From Niebla homalea (lineage: Eukaryota; Ascomycota; Lecanoromycetes; Lecanorales; Ramalinaceae): 64,000 nt of DNA. Where the stretch lies: the NCBI GenBank assembly GCA_019925105.1, contig JAHGAU010000002.1:310001-374000 (forward strand), given 5' to 3'. The notes under the pieces were generated by a model. That model saw only the letters and a list, made by a program, of their open reading frames with translations, was not told where the DNA came from and made no database searches. Of the stretch, positions 35,849 through 46,857 are shown piece by piece (the first letter of the stretch is position 1; every line of letters begins with the position of its first letter). The position numbers and the translations under genes are program-made.

Positions 35849-36677
35849 ATGGCCACCCCACCCTCCCCGCCCTCCACCATCCGCACCGCCCTCCCCCGAC
35901 CTCCCCGCCGTCGTCTCCGTCATCACCGCCGCCATGTCCTCCGACCCGATCTGGAATTGGCGGTTCCCCTACCGCCACCATTACCCCGCCAACCACCTCG
36001 CCCACACAGCATCACAGTACGAACACTACATCTCCCCCACCACTTGCTCCGACTACACCGTCACCATCGCCGAAGTCCCTAACCCCCCGTCCTTGGACCA
36101 GCGTGATGATGTTGATACTATTACCATCGCTGCTGTGGGGGTGTGGGACCTTTCTCTCTTCAGCAACAACAACAAGCGAAAAGCTTGCTTGGAGCAGCAG
36201 CTAGGACCGCGCGGAAAGGATGAGCCTTCCCCCCCTGCCTGTCAAACCCCGTCATCACCACCACCACACAAGCCCGTCGCCGCGCGGAGGGATATCGATC
36301 CGCAGCACCAACAGTCCTTCATCGCAGCGACGAGCAAGGCCAAGCAACGCTTCTTCGATGACGTGTACGGAAGGGAGGAGCAAGTGCATCTTCAGCTGCT
36401 GTGCACGCACCCGGCGTACGTGCGCAGGGGGCTGGGGAGGGAGATGGTGGCGTGGGGGATCGGTGTGGCGCGGGGGGAGGGGGTGGTGACGTTGATGGCA
36501 AGTCGGGCTGGGGTGGGGCTTTATGAGGGGTTGGGGTTTAGGAGGGTAGGGTGGGTGGGGGTTGGGGTTGAGGAAGGAGTGGAGGCGGGGGAAGGGGAGA
36601 TGGGGTTGGAGGCGATGGTGTTGGATTTGAGAGGAGGAAGGGGGGGAGGTTTGAGGGAGGAGATGGGTGGGTGGTAA
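35849..36677 (+). CDS. GNAT-family N-acetyltransferase, frameshifted near the start
   Basis: GNAT enzymes transfer acetyl from acetyl-CoA to amines; the substrate here is unknown. The only good start, ATG 35849, opens MATPPSPPSTIRTA, which looks like the first beta-strand of a GNAT domain. The continuation, PDLPAVVSVITAAMSSDPIW, lies in another frame that has no upstream ATG before residue M of ITAAM. The frames meet in the C-rich stretch 35889-35897, where one C fewer would join them. Downstream, motif A is LLCTHPAYVRRGLGREMV with the acetyl-CoA-binding RRGLGR, followed by LYEGLGFRRVG. The tail is Gly/Glu-rich. The product would be about 275 residues. An insertion of about 60 residues rich in Ser/Pro/His sits between the early strands and motif A. 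Confidence 0.7.
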
Positions 36678-38213
36678 GGGCTGGACGCCTGGGTAGGGAT
36701 AGGATGGTGAAAGGTGCGAATAACCTTGAACGAGTGTAGGTTGGGATGTAAAGCCATTCATACAATGAAGCGTGGGCCTTTTTCTTGATGAGCCCCGGCA
36801 GCACGATACTATGCCTCTAAGTATGTTATTTACTTCTGGATGGGAGCATATGTTGTTGAACGCTATTGTATCAGACAAGGGTGTGTCAGGTTGTATTAAG
36901 GTGAGGCTCGAGGAGCTGGTGAAAAAGGTTGGAAGATCTGACCTCATCTGGATGATCCTTTGATGTATGTACCCCAAGAATCATCATCAAACCCTTGGCT
37001 ACACATGCTACAAATGACTCTGCGATTGAAGAATCAGACGACTTGGTGATTAGTCCAATTTCTCGTTCGCGAACGACATTATGTGATTTAGGCTGTCAAT
37101 CAAAGGTCGTATCTATCTATTTAGGGATCAATCGTCGGGCTTCCGACGAGCCTTGCATGATACAGCAGTCTCGTACCCTGTACCCCGACCAATGACGTTC
37201 CATGGTAGCATCGCTACAAGCAATCACCAAGACTTTAGCGAGTGGTGACAAAGGAGCCAATGGGATCAGTATGAATTCCTCGCTCTCTTGGTACTCATTT
37301 TCTGGCCAACCTCATACCATCCCTTGCTCATAATTCTTGAGCCTGTCATCGTGCCCAAATAGATCTAGCAGGTAAGACCATTATGAGCCGTCAAACGGAT
37401 CATACGGTAAGCTGAATCAGTGTCGTTACATTGGGGATCTACCTGCAGAAGTGTGGCGCAATACGACGCATTCGATGCATGTCTTATCGGCTCTTCTCTG
37501 TACAGGAAGAAGCGAATAGGTCCCGGGACGGTACTGATCTTCGCCCTCCAGCTATATATATGCTGCGCTTGATTCTTGGTATGCTTGCCTAAGCGAGGTA
37601 TTTGTCAATTTTGGTGCTCGTCAGTCCTGCAAGGCGTACCACCCTACGAATAGACTTTCAGTATTCTTCCGGTGCGCATCTCAAGCTGCTTCATCGTATA
37701 TCCTTTATCAGGTACTCTGCGTTTGCTCGTTACCCCTCATTTTGGTACGAAACCACATTCATGAGTTGAGAGAAGAGATCTTTGGTTAGAGTATCGGCAG
37801 ACACAGGAATCCTGCTACAAAGCGCCTAAATGGGCTCAGAGACACGCTTCGGAGTCAATGTATTTGGAAGCCTTTGGTTGAAATCATTCACCACCTTCCA
37901 AAGGAAAAAAAAGAATACAGGTCCGCTCCAGCCTGCTGAGGCTCGGTATTTGATCGGCAAGTATCACAGTAGGACTGAAGATAGTATCTCAATGCGCATC
38001 CCAGCGATCTTGGGGTGCCTCCTGCATGCGCCTTTTTTACGAGAGAGGCCGCGTGATTTACCGCATATATCCGTTGAATGGCTTTTCTTCCTCCAGCGTC
38101 GATCTTTCCATGTCTTTCGTCGCTAGTATTGGTCTTTAGAGGGCGGGCGGTAGAGCAATCCTGCTAAACGCTCGACAGTCGCTGTTGATAAGATTCAATA
38201 GCTCTAATCCAGA
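36678..38213. other. Intergenic, no gene recognised
   Basis: About 1.5 kb with ORFs no longer than 98 codons and no recognisable domain. It includes the promoter of the cupredoxin-like gene at its right end. Confidence 0.5.
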
Positions 38214-39630
38214 ATGTGGCCTCCCTTTGGCACCCTCTTTGCTTCGGCATGGCTTCTATCGACCGTGATGAGTGCATCAGTAACGACTACTGCTTCTTCG
38301 AGCCTCGTGGAGACTGGGTCCATCAAATCCGTCGAGACTCATATCGTCACCGTAGGGAAGGTATGAATCCACTTCCCGTCATATCAAGGAGGATCATAAC
38401 CTCATATTGCTATCTACTACGCCAGGTCCAGAACCAATTCGACCCAGATTCCCTTCAGGCCAAAGCAGGAGACATCATCGAGTTCGACTTTTTCCCACCC
38501 AATCACTCTGTTGGTAGGGCCGAGTATCTACAACCATGCATACCATACGAAGACACCGGGCAGAACAAAGTTGGCTTCTTCTCTGGCTTCTTTCCTTTGC
38601 AGAAGATTCTCCCCAACGTACGCTACTCTATGATTCTCCATGATATTCATCAGGTCATTTCCCCTTTAATATACTCATATTCACATAGCCTCCTACCTGG
38701 AATCTCACCATCAATGACACGGAGCCAGTCTTCCTCTATTGTGCTGCTCCAGGCTCGTGCATAAATTATCAGATGGTAGCTGTCATTAATCCGAACTCAA
38801 GCGTGTCCTTAGCGAAGCAAAAGCAAGGTGCCTCTGACTCGACATATATGTTAGCACCTGGAGAAGCCTTCCCCTCAGAAGGTTCAATTCCTGATGGAGA
38901 CCTTAACCCTGACGGCGGCGACAATGGTATCGGCTATAATACTACATCCTCTGCAGCATCAGCTTCATCAAGAGCAGCATCTGCAAAATCTGCTGGGGGA
39001 AATGGCGGCCTCTCTGGCGGCGCTATTGCTGGTATTGTGGTTGCAGCAGTATGTGTAATTGGTTTGCTGGCAGGGTTGTTCTTTCTACTGGGCCGTCAGA
39101 AATCGATGCTGCAATTCATGCATCGTAATAATAGCAAGGCAGCGCACCAACAACATCCTTCATCGGACATGAGGCCTGCACCCGGCTCCCACTTCTCGCC
39201 TTCCCATCAGAACAACCCTGCTACTTCGTCGACAGCCTATTTTGGAGGCTCGCCCCAACCCGATCCTCAATATGGGGACAGCACGTTTGTGGCTGCACCT
39301 CCATACCCCCGTCAGCCTGAGGTTGACCGGGTATCTGGCCCCAAACCAGGCGCAATAGCAGAGCTGGCAGATCCCGCCGACAAGCATTTTGTGCGAGGGT
39401 ATGTGGCGGAGATGGCGCAAAAGAACTCGCAGGAAGGGCCACGGACCCAGGATCACCCAGTGAATCACCCATGCTCGCCGCCGCTGGAAAAAGAGCACCG
39501 ACAGGAAAAGCAGCTGCAGCCACAACCGAGGGTGGACAGTCCCGAATTAAGCTCAGGCGTGCCCAGCCCAATGCCGAGTCCGAGACCATTGAGCTTCTGG
39601 GGAAATCGGAGGAGCCAAACCACCGAGTAA
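38214..39630 (+). CDS. Cupredoxin-like, single-pass membrane surface protein
   Basis: Predicted wall/membrane-anchored extracellular protein of a fungal plastocyanin-like family; function unknown. Exons 38214-38360, 38426-38617 and 38689-39630, with introns of 65 and 71 nt, give 426 residues. A signal peptide (MWPPFGTLFASAWLLSTVMS) precedes the cupredoxin fold: HIVTVGK, GDIIEFDFFPPNHSVGRAEY, PCIPYEDTGQNKVGFFSGFF, and after the second intron WNLTINDTEPVFLYCAAPGS. A Ser/Ala/Gly-rich linker leads to one transmembrane helix (AIAGIVVAAVCVIGLLAGLF) and a Pro-rich cytoplasmic tail ending in clustered SP motifs. In the C-terminal copper-site loop the usual His before Cys is Ser (APGSC), so copper binding may be weakened or lost. 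A decayed paralogue lies at 42130. Confidence 0.82.
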
Positions 39631-40219
39631 GTCCACCTGAAATGGAATCAAGAGAGTGAGTAGGGTACAAAACAGTCGCTAATATTGAGGTGCTAGGTCG
39701 AATGAGCTCTCCGCAGATTCGCCGATGATTGAGAAAGGCGGGCGCTGGCATCGTGGAAGGTGAAACATGCACGGTGGATACATGGTAAAGCGTTTTGAAT
39801 GAGGAAGGCTGCGGAGGTATCGGGCAGCGCTACTCCTTTCAAAATTATGCTAAGTCCAAATCATGAACAAGACGTTTCCGTGAGAGCGGGGATGTGCGGG
39901 CGTTGGACAGCATTTGGACATGATCCACCCATTTATGTTGATATGTAAACAAAAGTGACGCAAAACAAAGACGAATCACTATGCAGCTGCATCATTATTA
40001 GCACTGGCTCCACAAGTTCACCACGTTTCTCGACCACCAGCGTTGCCTTGGCCGCTCCTGCTGCTTGCTCCTCGGACGGTAGTCTAAAGCATCTATCCAC
40101 TGTATGTGTGTTTTGTGTGCACCCAATCGTCCCGCTCTCTTTGAAATTTTCTTTCCCGAAAAACCAAAAAAAAATTGAAAGGAAGGGGGCTGATATAATA
40201 GATTGGATGTTCACCGTGT
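39631..40219. other. Intergenic, no gene recognised
   Basis: About 590 nt with a short A-rich tract near 40166-40174. A possible upstream exon of the 40220-40651 remnant would end near 40100, but I cannot support it. Confidence 0.4.
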
Positions 40220-40232
40220 GTGTGCGTTCGCA

Positions 40233-40651
40233 GCGTCTACCCCGTCCGCAACAGCGACCTCACCCTCTTCTACAACGCCGGACTCCTCGAGAGAGAACTC
40301 AACATCGACCTCGGCCTCCTCACATCGACCATAAATGCCTATCTGCTCAACGTCATCTATCCCGCCGTGAACGCGCGGAGCGGCGCTTCTCACATTCTAG
40401 CCAGGGAGGATATCTACGCCCAGGCTTGGGTGGTGGTCCATTTCAAAGGTCCCTTCGCCGCGCGTTAGCCGGTCCTGGATGATGTGGAGGCGATCCTGAC
40501 GGGGATGGAGGGAGCGGCGGCGGACCCCAAGTACCGTGCGGTCGAGGAAGCGAATATTGCGGCTTTCAAAGGGTGGGCTGGGAAGGGACGTCGTGGCGGG
40601 GATTTTGATGACGAGTCTTCCGGATGGGGGAAACTCATCGTCCCTAGCTGA
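40233..40651 (+). pseudogene. Unidentified gene remnant with in-frame TAG
   Basis: After a plausible acceptor (cgttcgcag, ending at 40232) a GC-rich frame with protein-like composition runs for about 140 codons and is interrupted once, by TAG at 40466-40468. Before the stop it reads SDLTLFYNAGLLERELNIDL and NAYLLNVIYPAVNARS. After it the same frame continues as PVLDDVEAILTGMEGAA and EEANIAAFKGWAGKGRRGGD to a TGA at about 40651. Continuity across the stop suggests a real former coding region. I do not recognise the family. Confidence 0.4.
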
Positions 40652-41189
40652 TGTGAGTAGTAGCAATGTCGACGTGGTCTGAATTGTTATGCCGCGGACC
40701 CGTTGGACGTGGTCGTTACTGCCTACCAATTGCGAGTGCAGCTGGGTCACGCTCTGGGAACCCCACCCCACCCCCCAACCGAAAAGGGTACGCTGAGGTG
40801 CCTCTAAAAAGATCTCGATCCTCACACATCAGATCGTGAGCCACGCTCTACCAAGTATAACATGTACCCAACCATCATTGATCGCACAAGCAGCCAACCA
40901 AATCGGCACACGTAGCCTGAGGGACGCAGAGAAAGCCCAAGTATTTGTCCCCTCTCGCAGAGCTCCTATATTTCATTGTGACCATCAAGACCTACCTCTA
41001 TTGTCAAGCTCCTCTTCCGTAGGCATTGGTGTTTGTGAGATGTAGTTGATCATGGCCAGAGGCATGTCGAGCGGTCGACCAAATCCACCGCCGATCGCTC
41101 AAAGCGCGAAAAATGTCGTTGATCTTGCGCCAGCAACAATGGCTAGCGTACTTTAGAGTGGGCGCAACAATGGGCATTGGACTCCCCTC

Positions 41190-41466
41190 ATGTACTCAAC
41201 CGAACCGGTCAAGTATTACTTGGACTCCAGTCGTCCTGTTGACGCTGACTGCTTCACAGCGGCACGTCGCGGGGATGTCCGGGCGCTCAAAGAGGGTGAG
41301 TTCCAATACAGGAATATCTGGTACCTTCGACATCATAACTGGTGGTTCGTCGATGCTCCACCTCGCCGTGCAATGCAATCACTTTGAGAGTGTCTTACTT
41401 CGCCATGGTGCTGATCTTCTTTTTTCCAATCTCCTGGCAAAGACGCCAATCCTCACCAATTCTTGA
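41190..41466 (+). pseudogene. Ankyrin-repeat gene remnant
   Basis: A fragment reads MYSTEPVKYYLDSSRP, then DADCFTAARRGDVRALKE, a typical start of an ankyrin repeat. It is followed by a GT donor and, in another frame, GSSMLHLAVQCNHFESV and LLRHGADLLFSN, a second repeat core. The frame between HFESV and LLRHGADL appears short by some residues, and no complete gene can be built around it. Ankyrin arrays are common at the C terminus of fungal NLRs, so this may be the relic of one. Confidence 0.45.
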
Positions 41467-42129
41467 CGGGATCAGTGGACAGCTTCCGATGCGATTTACA
41501 CGATTTGCGCACAAGCTGCTATTGCCATGTCTGTTCGTTTTGTCGGGGCTTTCACCTACCGGTAGACGAGTTCCTCGCCCATTGTACATGATTCGTAAAG
41601 CACTTGGTGATTCGCGGACCGAACAGTGGGGCCCAGAAATCACTCAAAGGTTTGCTTGAAGCCTGGGTAATTGAAACAATTGACGGAATTTGACGAGGCA
41701 CCGTTTGAACAGAAAAGGCACAAGATTTTCCTCAAAAACCATCAATATCACCGCACCGTAGGATTGCGTACACTTTTTCTGGGACAGCGCCTACCAAAAT
41801 TTAACTGGCCAGGGCGACAAGTTATCGTCATCATCAAACGAAGCTGCAGCGAGAAGAAAAATCACGCTGGACTCTGTGTTGGAGCGTGTTGCAGGATGGG
41901 GGACGGCGCCGAATGCAATACTTATGCACACCAACACATGGCAGCGATGATGAGGTCCCTGCGTGCACTTGTACTGTTGCGAAATTTGCCGAGTGTAAAC
42001 CAGTTGACGGGTCTTCATGCCTGCGATCGTTTCTGCGTTCTTCATCCTCAAAGCTGGTTACGCGGGACTTGCGGTCTTGCATCAGGCTCGATCTATGCTT
42101 GAACCACGAAGTATCGTCTTTGTTCCAAG

Positions 42130-43595
42130 ATGAAGCCTTATTTTAGAACCCTATGTGCCGCGGCCTGTCTTCTGTTGACCGTTTTGGGAGCATCAGAGAC
42201 TGCTTCTACATCTTCGAGTCCCTGTCAGGAGACCGGGCCTGGCAAGACTGTCAAGACCCACACCGTCACGGTAGGAAAGGTAAGGACGTCATTGTTTACG
42301 GGATGTATATTGTGTTGTGATTATCCACAACCCCAGGCTCTCGATCAGATCGTCCCGAACTCCGTCCAAGCCAATGTCGAGGATGTGATCAGCTTCGAGT
42401 TCTACCCCGCGAACCACTCCATCGCGAGGGCGGAATATTAACAGCCGTGCATACCGTACAAATACACGGGGAAGGACGAGTCGGCTTCTTCTCGGGATTC
42501 TTCCCCGTCAAGATATTGCCGGACGTATGCATCACTCTTTTCACAAAACCCCTGTCGCCCTGGATATGCTAATCTTCATGCACGCAGCCGCCGAAGTGGA
42601 ACCTCACCATCAACGACACGGAGACCATCTTCCTGTACTGCGGCGCCCCGGGCTCCTGCATCAATTGTCAAATGGTCGCCGTCATCAACCCAAACTGCGA
42701 AGTGTCATTGGCGACGCTGAAGCTGGAGGCCGCCCAGTCCTCGTACATGCTGGTGCCAGGCGACCCTTTCCCTCGGAAAGCAAGATCCCTGAAGGCGACG
42801 TCGATCCCGCCCCCAGCGACGATGGCTCTGCCACCACCATATCAACCTCCCCACTAACCTCATCAAGTGCCCCACCAGCAATAGCGTCCTTCAGCAGTGA
42901 CAGCACGACCCTCCCTGGCGGCGCCATCGCGGGTATCGTCACCGCCGCCTTCTTCGTCGTCGGCCTACTCGCCGCGCTCTTCCTGCTGGGCCGCCAAAAC
43001 TTCCTGCTCCACCTCCTGAAACGCCAACGCCAAGGCGGCCAGGAAGCCCAGCAGCGCCACCCCTCCTCAGCAGACACAGCCCGCGCCCCGCTCTCGGCTT
43101 CCACCACCACCCATCCTCCTACTCCCACCACAGCTCCATGGGTTCTCCTCAACAGCCTACTACGGCAGGTCCCCCCGACCGGCCCATCATTACTACGGCG
43201 GCTACGGCGACGACACGAAATTCGCCTTTTCCTCGGCGCCGCCCAACGCGTACCAGCAAGAGAACGGCTTCTGGGCGCCCAACTCGCCGAGACCGGGCCT
43301 CCTGGCCGAACTGCCGAGTTCGTGGGAGAAGCAGATTGGGGAGGGGCATGTGAGGGAGGCGTCGGTCAAGGAGGAGCAAGAGGAGGAGGGAAGGAGGCCC
43401 CCGCAGCCTGAGAATCATCCGGCGTGCTGGCGGCCGGGGAGTCCGTTGTCGCTGGTAGTGCCTCGGGCGCCGACGGTTGGGGAAGAAGAGCAGCAGCAGC
43501 AGCAGCAGCAGCCGCATCAGAGGGCGGATTCGCCAACGATGGGGAGTGGAGGGAGGTGGAACCGGAGGAGGTATGAGAGGCCGGCTACTAGATAA
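42130..43595 (+). pseudogene. Decayed paralogue of the cupredoxin-like membrane protein
   Basis: The exon layout of the gene at 38214 is preserved: signal peptide (MKPYFRTLCAAACLLLTVLG) and HTVTVGK in exon 1 (42130-42279), intron 42280-42336, exon 2 with VEDVISFEFYPANHSIARAE, a second intron starting near 42523, then WNLTINDTETIFLYCGAPGS. Lesions: TAA at 42439-42441 where the paralogue has a sense codon; a one-base loss near 42478-42482 (before the GFFSGFFPVKILPD segment); a one-base loss in the C run 42770-42772; and at least one more shift between about 43090 and 43150. The transmembrane helix (GIVTAAFFVVGLLAALFLLG) and tail (GLLAELPSSWEKQIGEGHV) are still readable. A polyglutamine tract from CAG repeats (43491-43511) lies in the tail. 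Confidence 0.8.
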
Positions 43596-43603
43596 GGCGA
43601 TCG

Positions 43604-43626
43604 TGATGATGATGATGATGATGATA
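43604..43626. repeat. TGA/GAT trinucleotide microsatellite
   Basis: About 7.5 copies of TGA in tandem just downstream of the stop of the cupredoxin pseudogene. Confidence 0.85.
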
Positions 43627-43876
43627 CCCGGGAAGGTGGTGGGATGATATGTGTACTAGTATGATGTCCTCAACTCCACTGTAAATATTCCGAAGCTGGA
43701 AGATTCATATCAGCGATTGTCCCCATCAAGAAGGCGGAAATCAGTCAACGTGAAAACATTGACAAATCATGGCGAAATGTATCACTGTCGATAGGCTGGT
43801 AAGCCTCCCTCGTCCATTGACCTCAGCCATGCCACGTACATAGAACCAATCTCGGTCTTCATGTCACTCTTATTCG

Positions 43877-45647
43877 TTATCTGTTCGGAGACACTTCCCC
43901 ACTCCTCTGCTTTCCCCTATTGGCAGCCAAACACTCCGTGAACGCTTCGAGATGCAGCAGATGTCCCCTCCTCAGACGTACGTACAAAGTGTACGCCGCG
44001 CTCGCAGAAGCGACAGCAATAACGGAGATGAGCGCGGGCCACCGGAACTGCGCAGGACGGGAGAAAAGGATGGTGGATGCGAACGAGAGGATTTCAAAGG
44101 CATTCTGCCACGCGGCTTCGACCGAGGAGAACGCGCCGCGGTTGTCTGCCTCCACGTCCTGGAAGAAAAAGATGGTTTCTTGATCAGTGAGTGGTTCCAT
44201 TGCAAGATTCTTCCCGGATCAGTCAAGGTAATCTGAAAACGTACCTCTTGAACAATCAGCTGCGTACAGAGCTCGAAGCCCCTCAAGCCAACACGACTGA
44301 GTATCGTCCCGCCAACGAGTCCACTCGCGGCGATGAGCGGGTCGTCACTGAGATTCCAAAACACAGCAATACCAGCCATCAGCGTGAGCACCTGCCAGCT
44401 ACTGAACCACAACCCAGCCCTGATGGGTCCAATGCCGGCCATCAGCCATGGCCCCACCCATGTCGCCAGCATTTCAAACGCGACGCTCGACGTGTTTGCA
44501 ACGCCGACCTGTGAAGCGCTGTATCCGGCCGAGAGCAAGTACGTGACCATTTGCCCGGCGAAGCTGAGGACGGTGAGGTACAGCAGCGCTCCCGCCATCG
44601 AAGGGAGGAATGCAGGATGTCGGAAGTACATTTCGAAGTCGGCGGCAGACTTTGATGTTACACCTTTGACATGGCGCCAGTGGCGCACAAATCGGCCTTT
44701 GGAGACTTGCGAGGAGCTGGACTCTGCTTCATCTGCACGTGCTGGGCGCTGTTTGGACTCCCAAAGCGCGGGGACATCACGGTAGACACGAGCGATGGCG
44801 AAGTATTCGACGCCGACCGATGCGCAATTCATGGCAAGATTCACCATGATGGCAAGCCTCGTAGAGAAGCCATCCACAAGCGCGATGGACAGCGGGCCCA
44901 GTAGCTTACAGAGCAGATCGATGCGGCGCATCTGTGCGTTCATGGTCCTCAGAGCAGTTTCATCCTTGTTGGTCACGACAACCACCTACTCTCAAGAGTC
45001 AGCATTAGCAATTGCTGACAGTCAAGATATCAGGGGCAAGTCAGGTATACCCAATCCCTTTCCACGGAGACCAGATTCATAATGGAGCCCAGCTTCTCAC
45101 CACACGCCAACGCTGCAAGAAGAACAAGCAGGGCTATCTTGCCACCATCCCCAAGTCGCGGGTGGACGGTAAGGACGTAGAAGACGACACAGGAAGCCGC
45201 CACAACGAGTCTCTGCGCCACTTGAAACACGGAATCACTCAGCATCAAAACAGCATCTCAACTTTGCAGGGTTGTCTAACCAATAGAGATCCTCACCACC
45301 TGCAAACGATCCCCCGCGTCGATGTACTGTCCAACCGCCGGCGCAAAGATGATGGCTGCAAGACCTCGCGTGAATGCGTAGACGGACATTGGCAGCAAGG
45401 TGCCAGGGAAAACCGTGGCTAGATAGAGCACGGCGCCGAACTCGAAGACGCGGGAATTCCACGTCGACAAGAAGTGCGAGACGTACAGCCTGCGTGCAAT
45501 GGTGGCCGGTCCCACGCTTTGCGATACATCCTCCACTTGCATGTGTTCGAGGAACGGATGATCCTCAGCGACGCCCTCTGGGTCGTCAACATCCAGAGAG
45601 TGTGCCATGGCGCCAGGGTTCGAGTATTTAGAGGACGAGTCTGACAT
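43877..45647 (-). CDS. Ferroportin / SLC40-family metal transporter
   Basis: SLC40 proteins export divalent iron or related metals; direction and membrane in this fungus are not known. The ATG at 45647 (MSDSSSKYSNPG) is the first in frame. Exons are 45647-45281, 45220-45051, 44985-44245 and 44158-43877, with introns of 60, 65 and 86 nt; all phases agree and give 519 residues. Typical segments are RLYVSHFLSTWNSRVFEFGA at the first membrane span, the join reading LQVVRISI and then QRLVVAASCVVFYVL, SVERDWVVVV with TNKDETALRTMNAQMRR, and GLRGFELCTQLIVQE before the last intron. About ten hydrophobic spans are seen. No lesion. The gene stands between two degenerate accessory regions yet is intact. 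Confidence 0.88.
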
Positions 45648-46857
45648 AAATTTTGGCAGCGAAATCTTATGAGGTCTGTTTACATCGGGGAAACTTGCGA
45701 GAAACCCTGGTGACTCGACCTTAATGCTCACATACACCTTATACCACCGACTGTCCGGCTTCTTTTGAAAGGGTTGGATGACAACACTTATTGGAACAGT
45801 TCAAGTGAGCTGTGGTGTTTACATGAAGGACTGCTCTCATGTCTCTTACTGATCATTCGATATTTACTGACCTGGCTAAAGAGAGCAGAGCTTTCTAGTA
45901 ATGAGTCGTGCACTTAGAATTTGAGCCGGCTAGAAGAGCTTGAAGCCCACTCTCCTCAGCCGCCTCAGTACACTGATCTTGAGTAATTTGGCTTATTGTC
46001 GGATTGAAACGATCTCAGCAATGATTGATTGTTTGATTTAGTCATATGTCACACGCATGGGACACGCATGAGTGTGATCTATGATGAATCTACCGAGCTG
46101 GTCTGAGATGTACCGCTAAGTGATTATATATACACGTGTCATGAGAGTGTCTTGGCACCGCTCGTATGATGGGTCAGTGACAACTCCATACCCGCAACAC
46201 CACCACCATGCCCGCACCTAGGCTGACATCATATGATACAAGAAAAGAAGCTTCCTTCGAAGCGTATCAAACGACAAGAAACCAAACGGGGCTAAGTCAG
46301 GCATTAGCAGCGCCGCGCCTGTAAATCTATGCCGCACCTTGACTGGGAGTAAATATAGTTAAACATGCGCTTAAGGGCGCCAACGAGACGTCGACGCAGC
46401 GCTCGCTCTTTCAGACGGCAGTCGTTCACGAACAGCAGAGTTGGGAAGGAGAGACACTGTAAGTGCCAGATATGAAGCATGAGCGTGAGAGGCCCCGAAA
46501 GCAATATCTGGTACGATGGACCCTAGGTGGCCTGGGTGGATGATGGCCGTTTCACGGCTCCAGCTTTGTTGTAAAACTGGAGAAAGAAGAAAGCGCCACT
46601 GTAACGCAGGCGTCAAGTCCATGACACCTCTTGACCAATGTCGGTCCCATCGTCTCTTAGCCTATACCACAGTGACCATCATTGTGCTTGAGGAGGCCTG
46701 TTATCATAATCGTGCTGCGTGCCTACGGTATATTTTGTCCATATTGCAATTCAGCCGCTTTCATAACCATCACACATTACTTGATTCTCCAAATGCTTTC
46801 AAGTAAGCCATAAGTACATAAAACCACTGGGTAAGCTAAGCTGAGAGTTCTGACTTC
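45648..46857. other. Intergenic, no gene recognised
   Basis: About 1.2 kb between the ferroportin start and the 3' end of the TPR receptor. The motif acacgcatg occurs twice in a short palindromic context (about 46050-46075). No coding region is supported. Confidence 0.45.
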
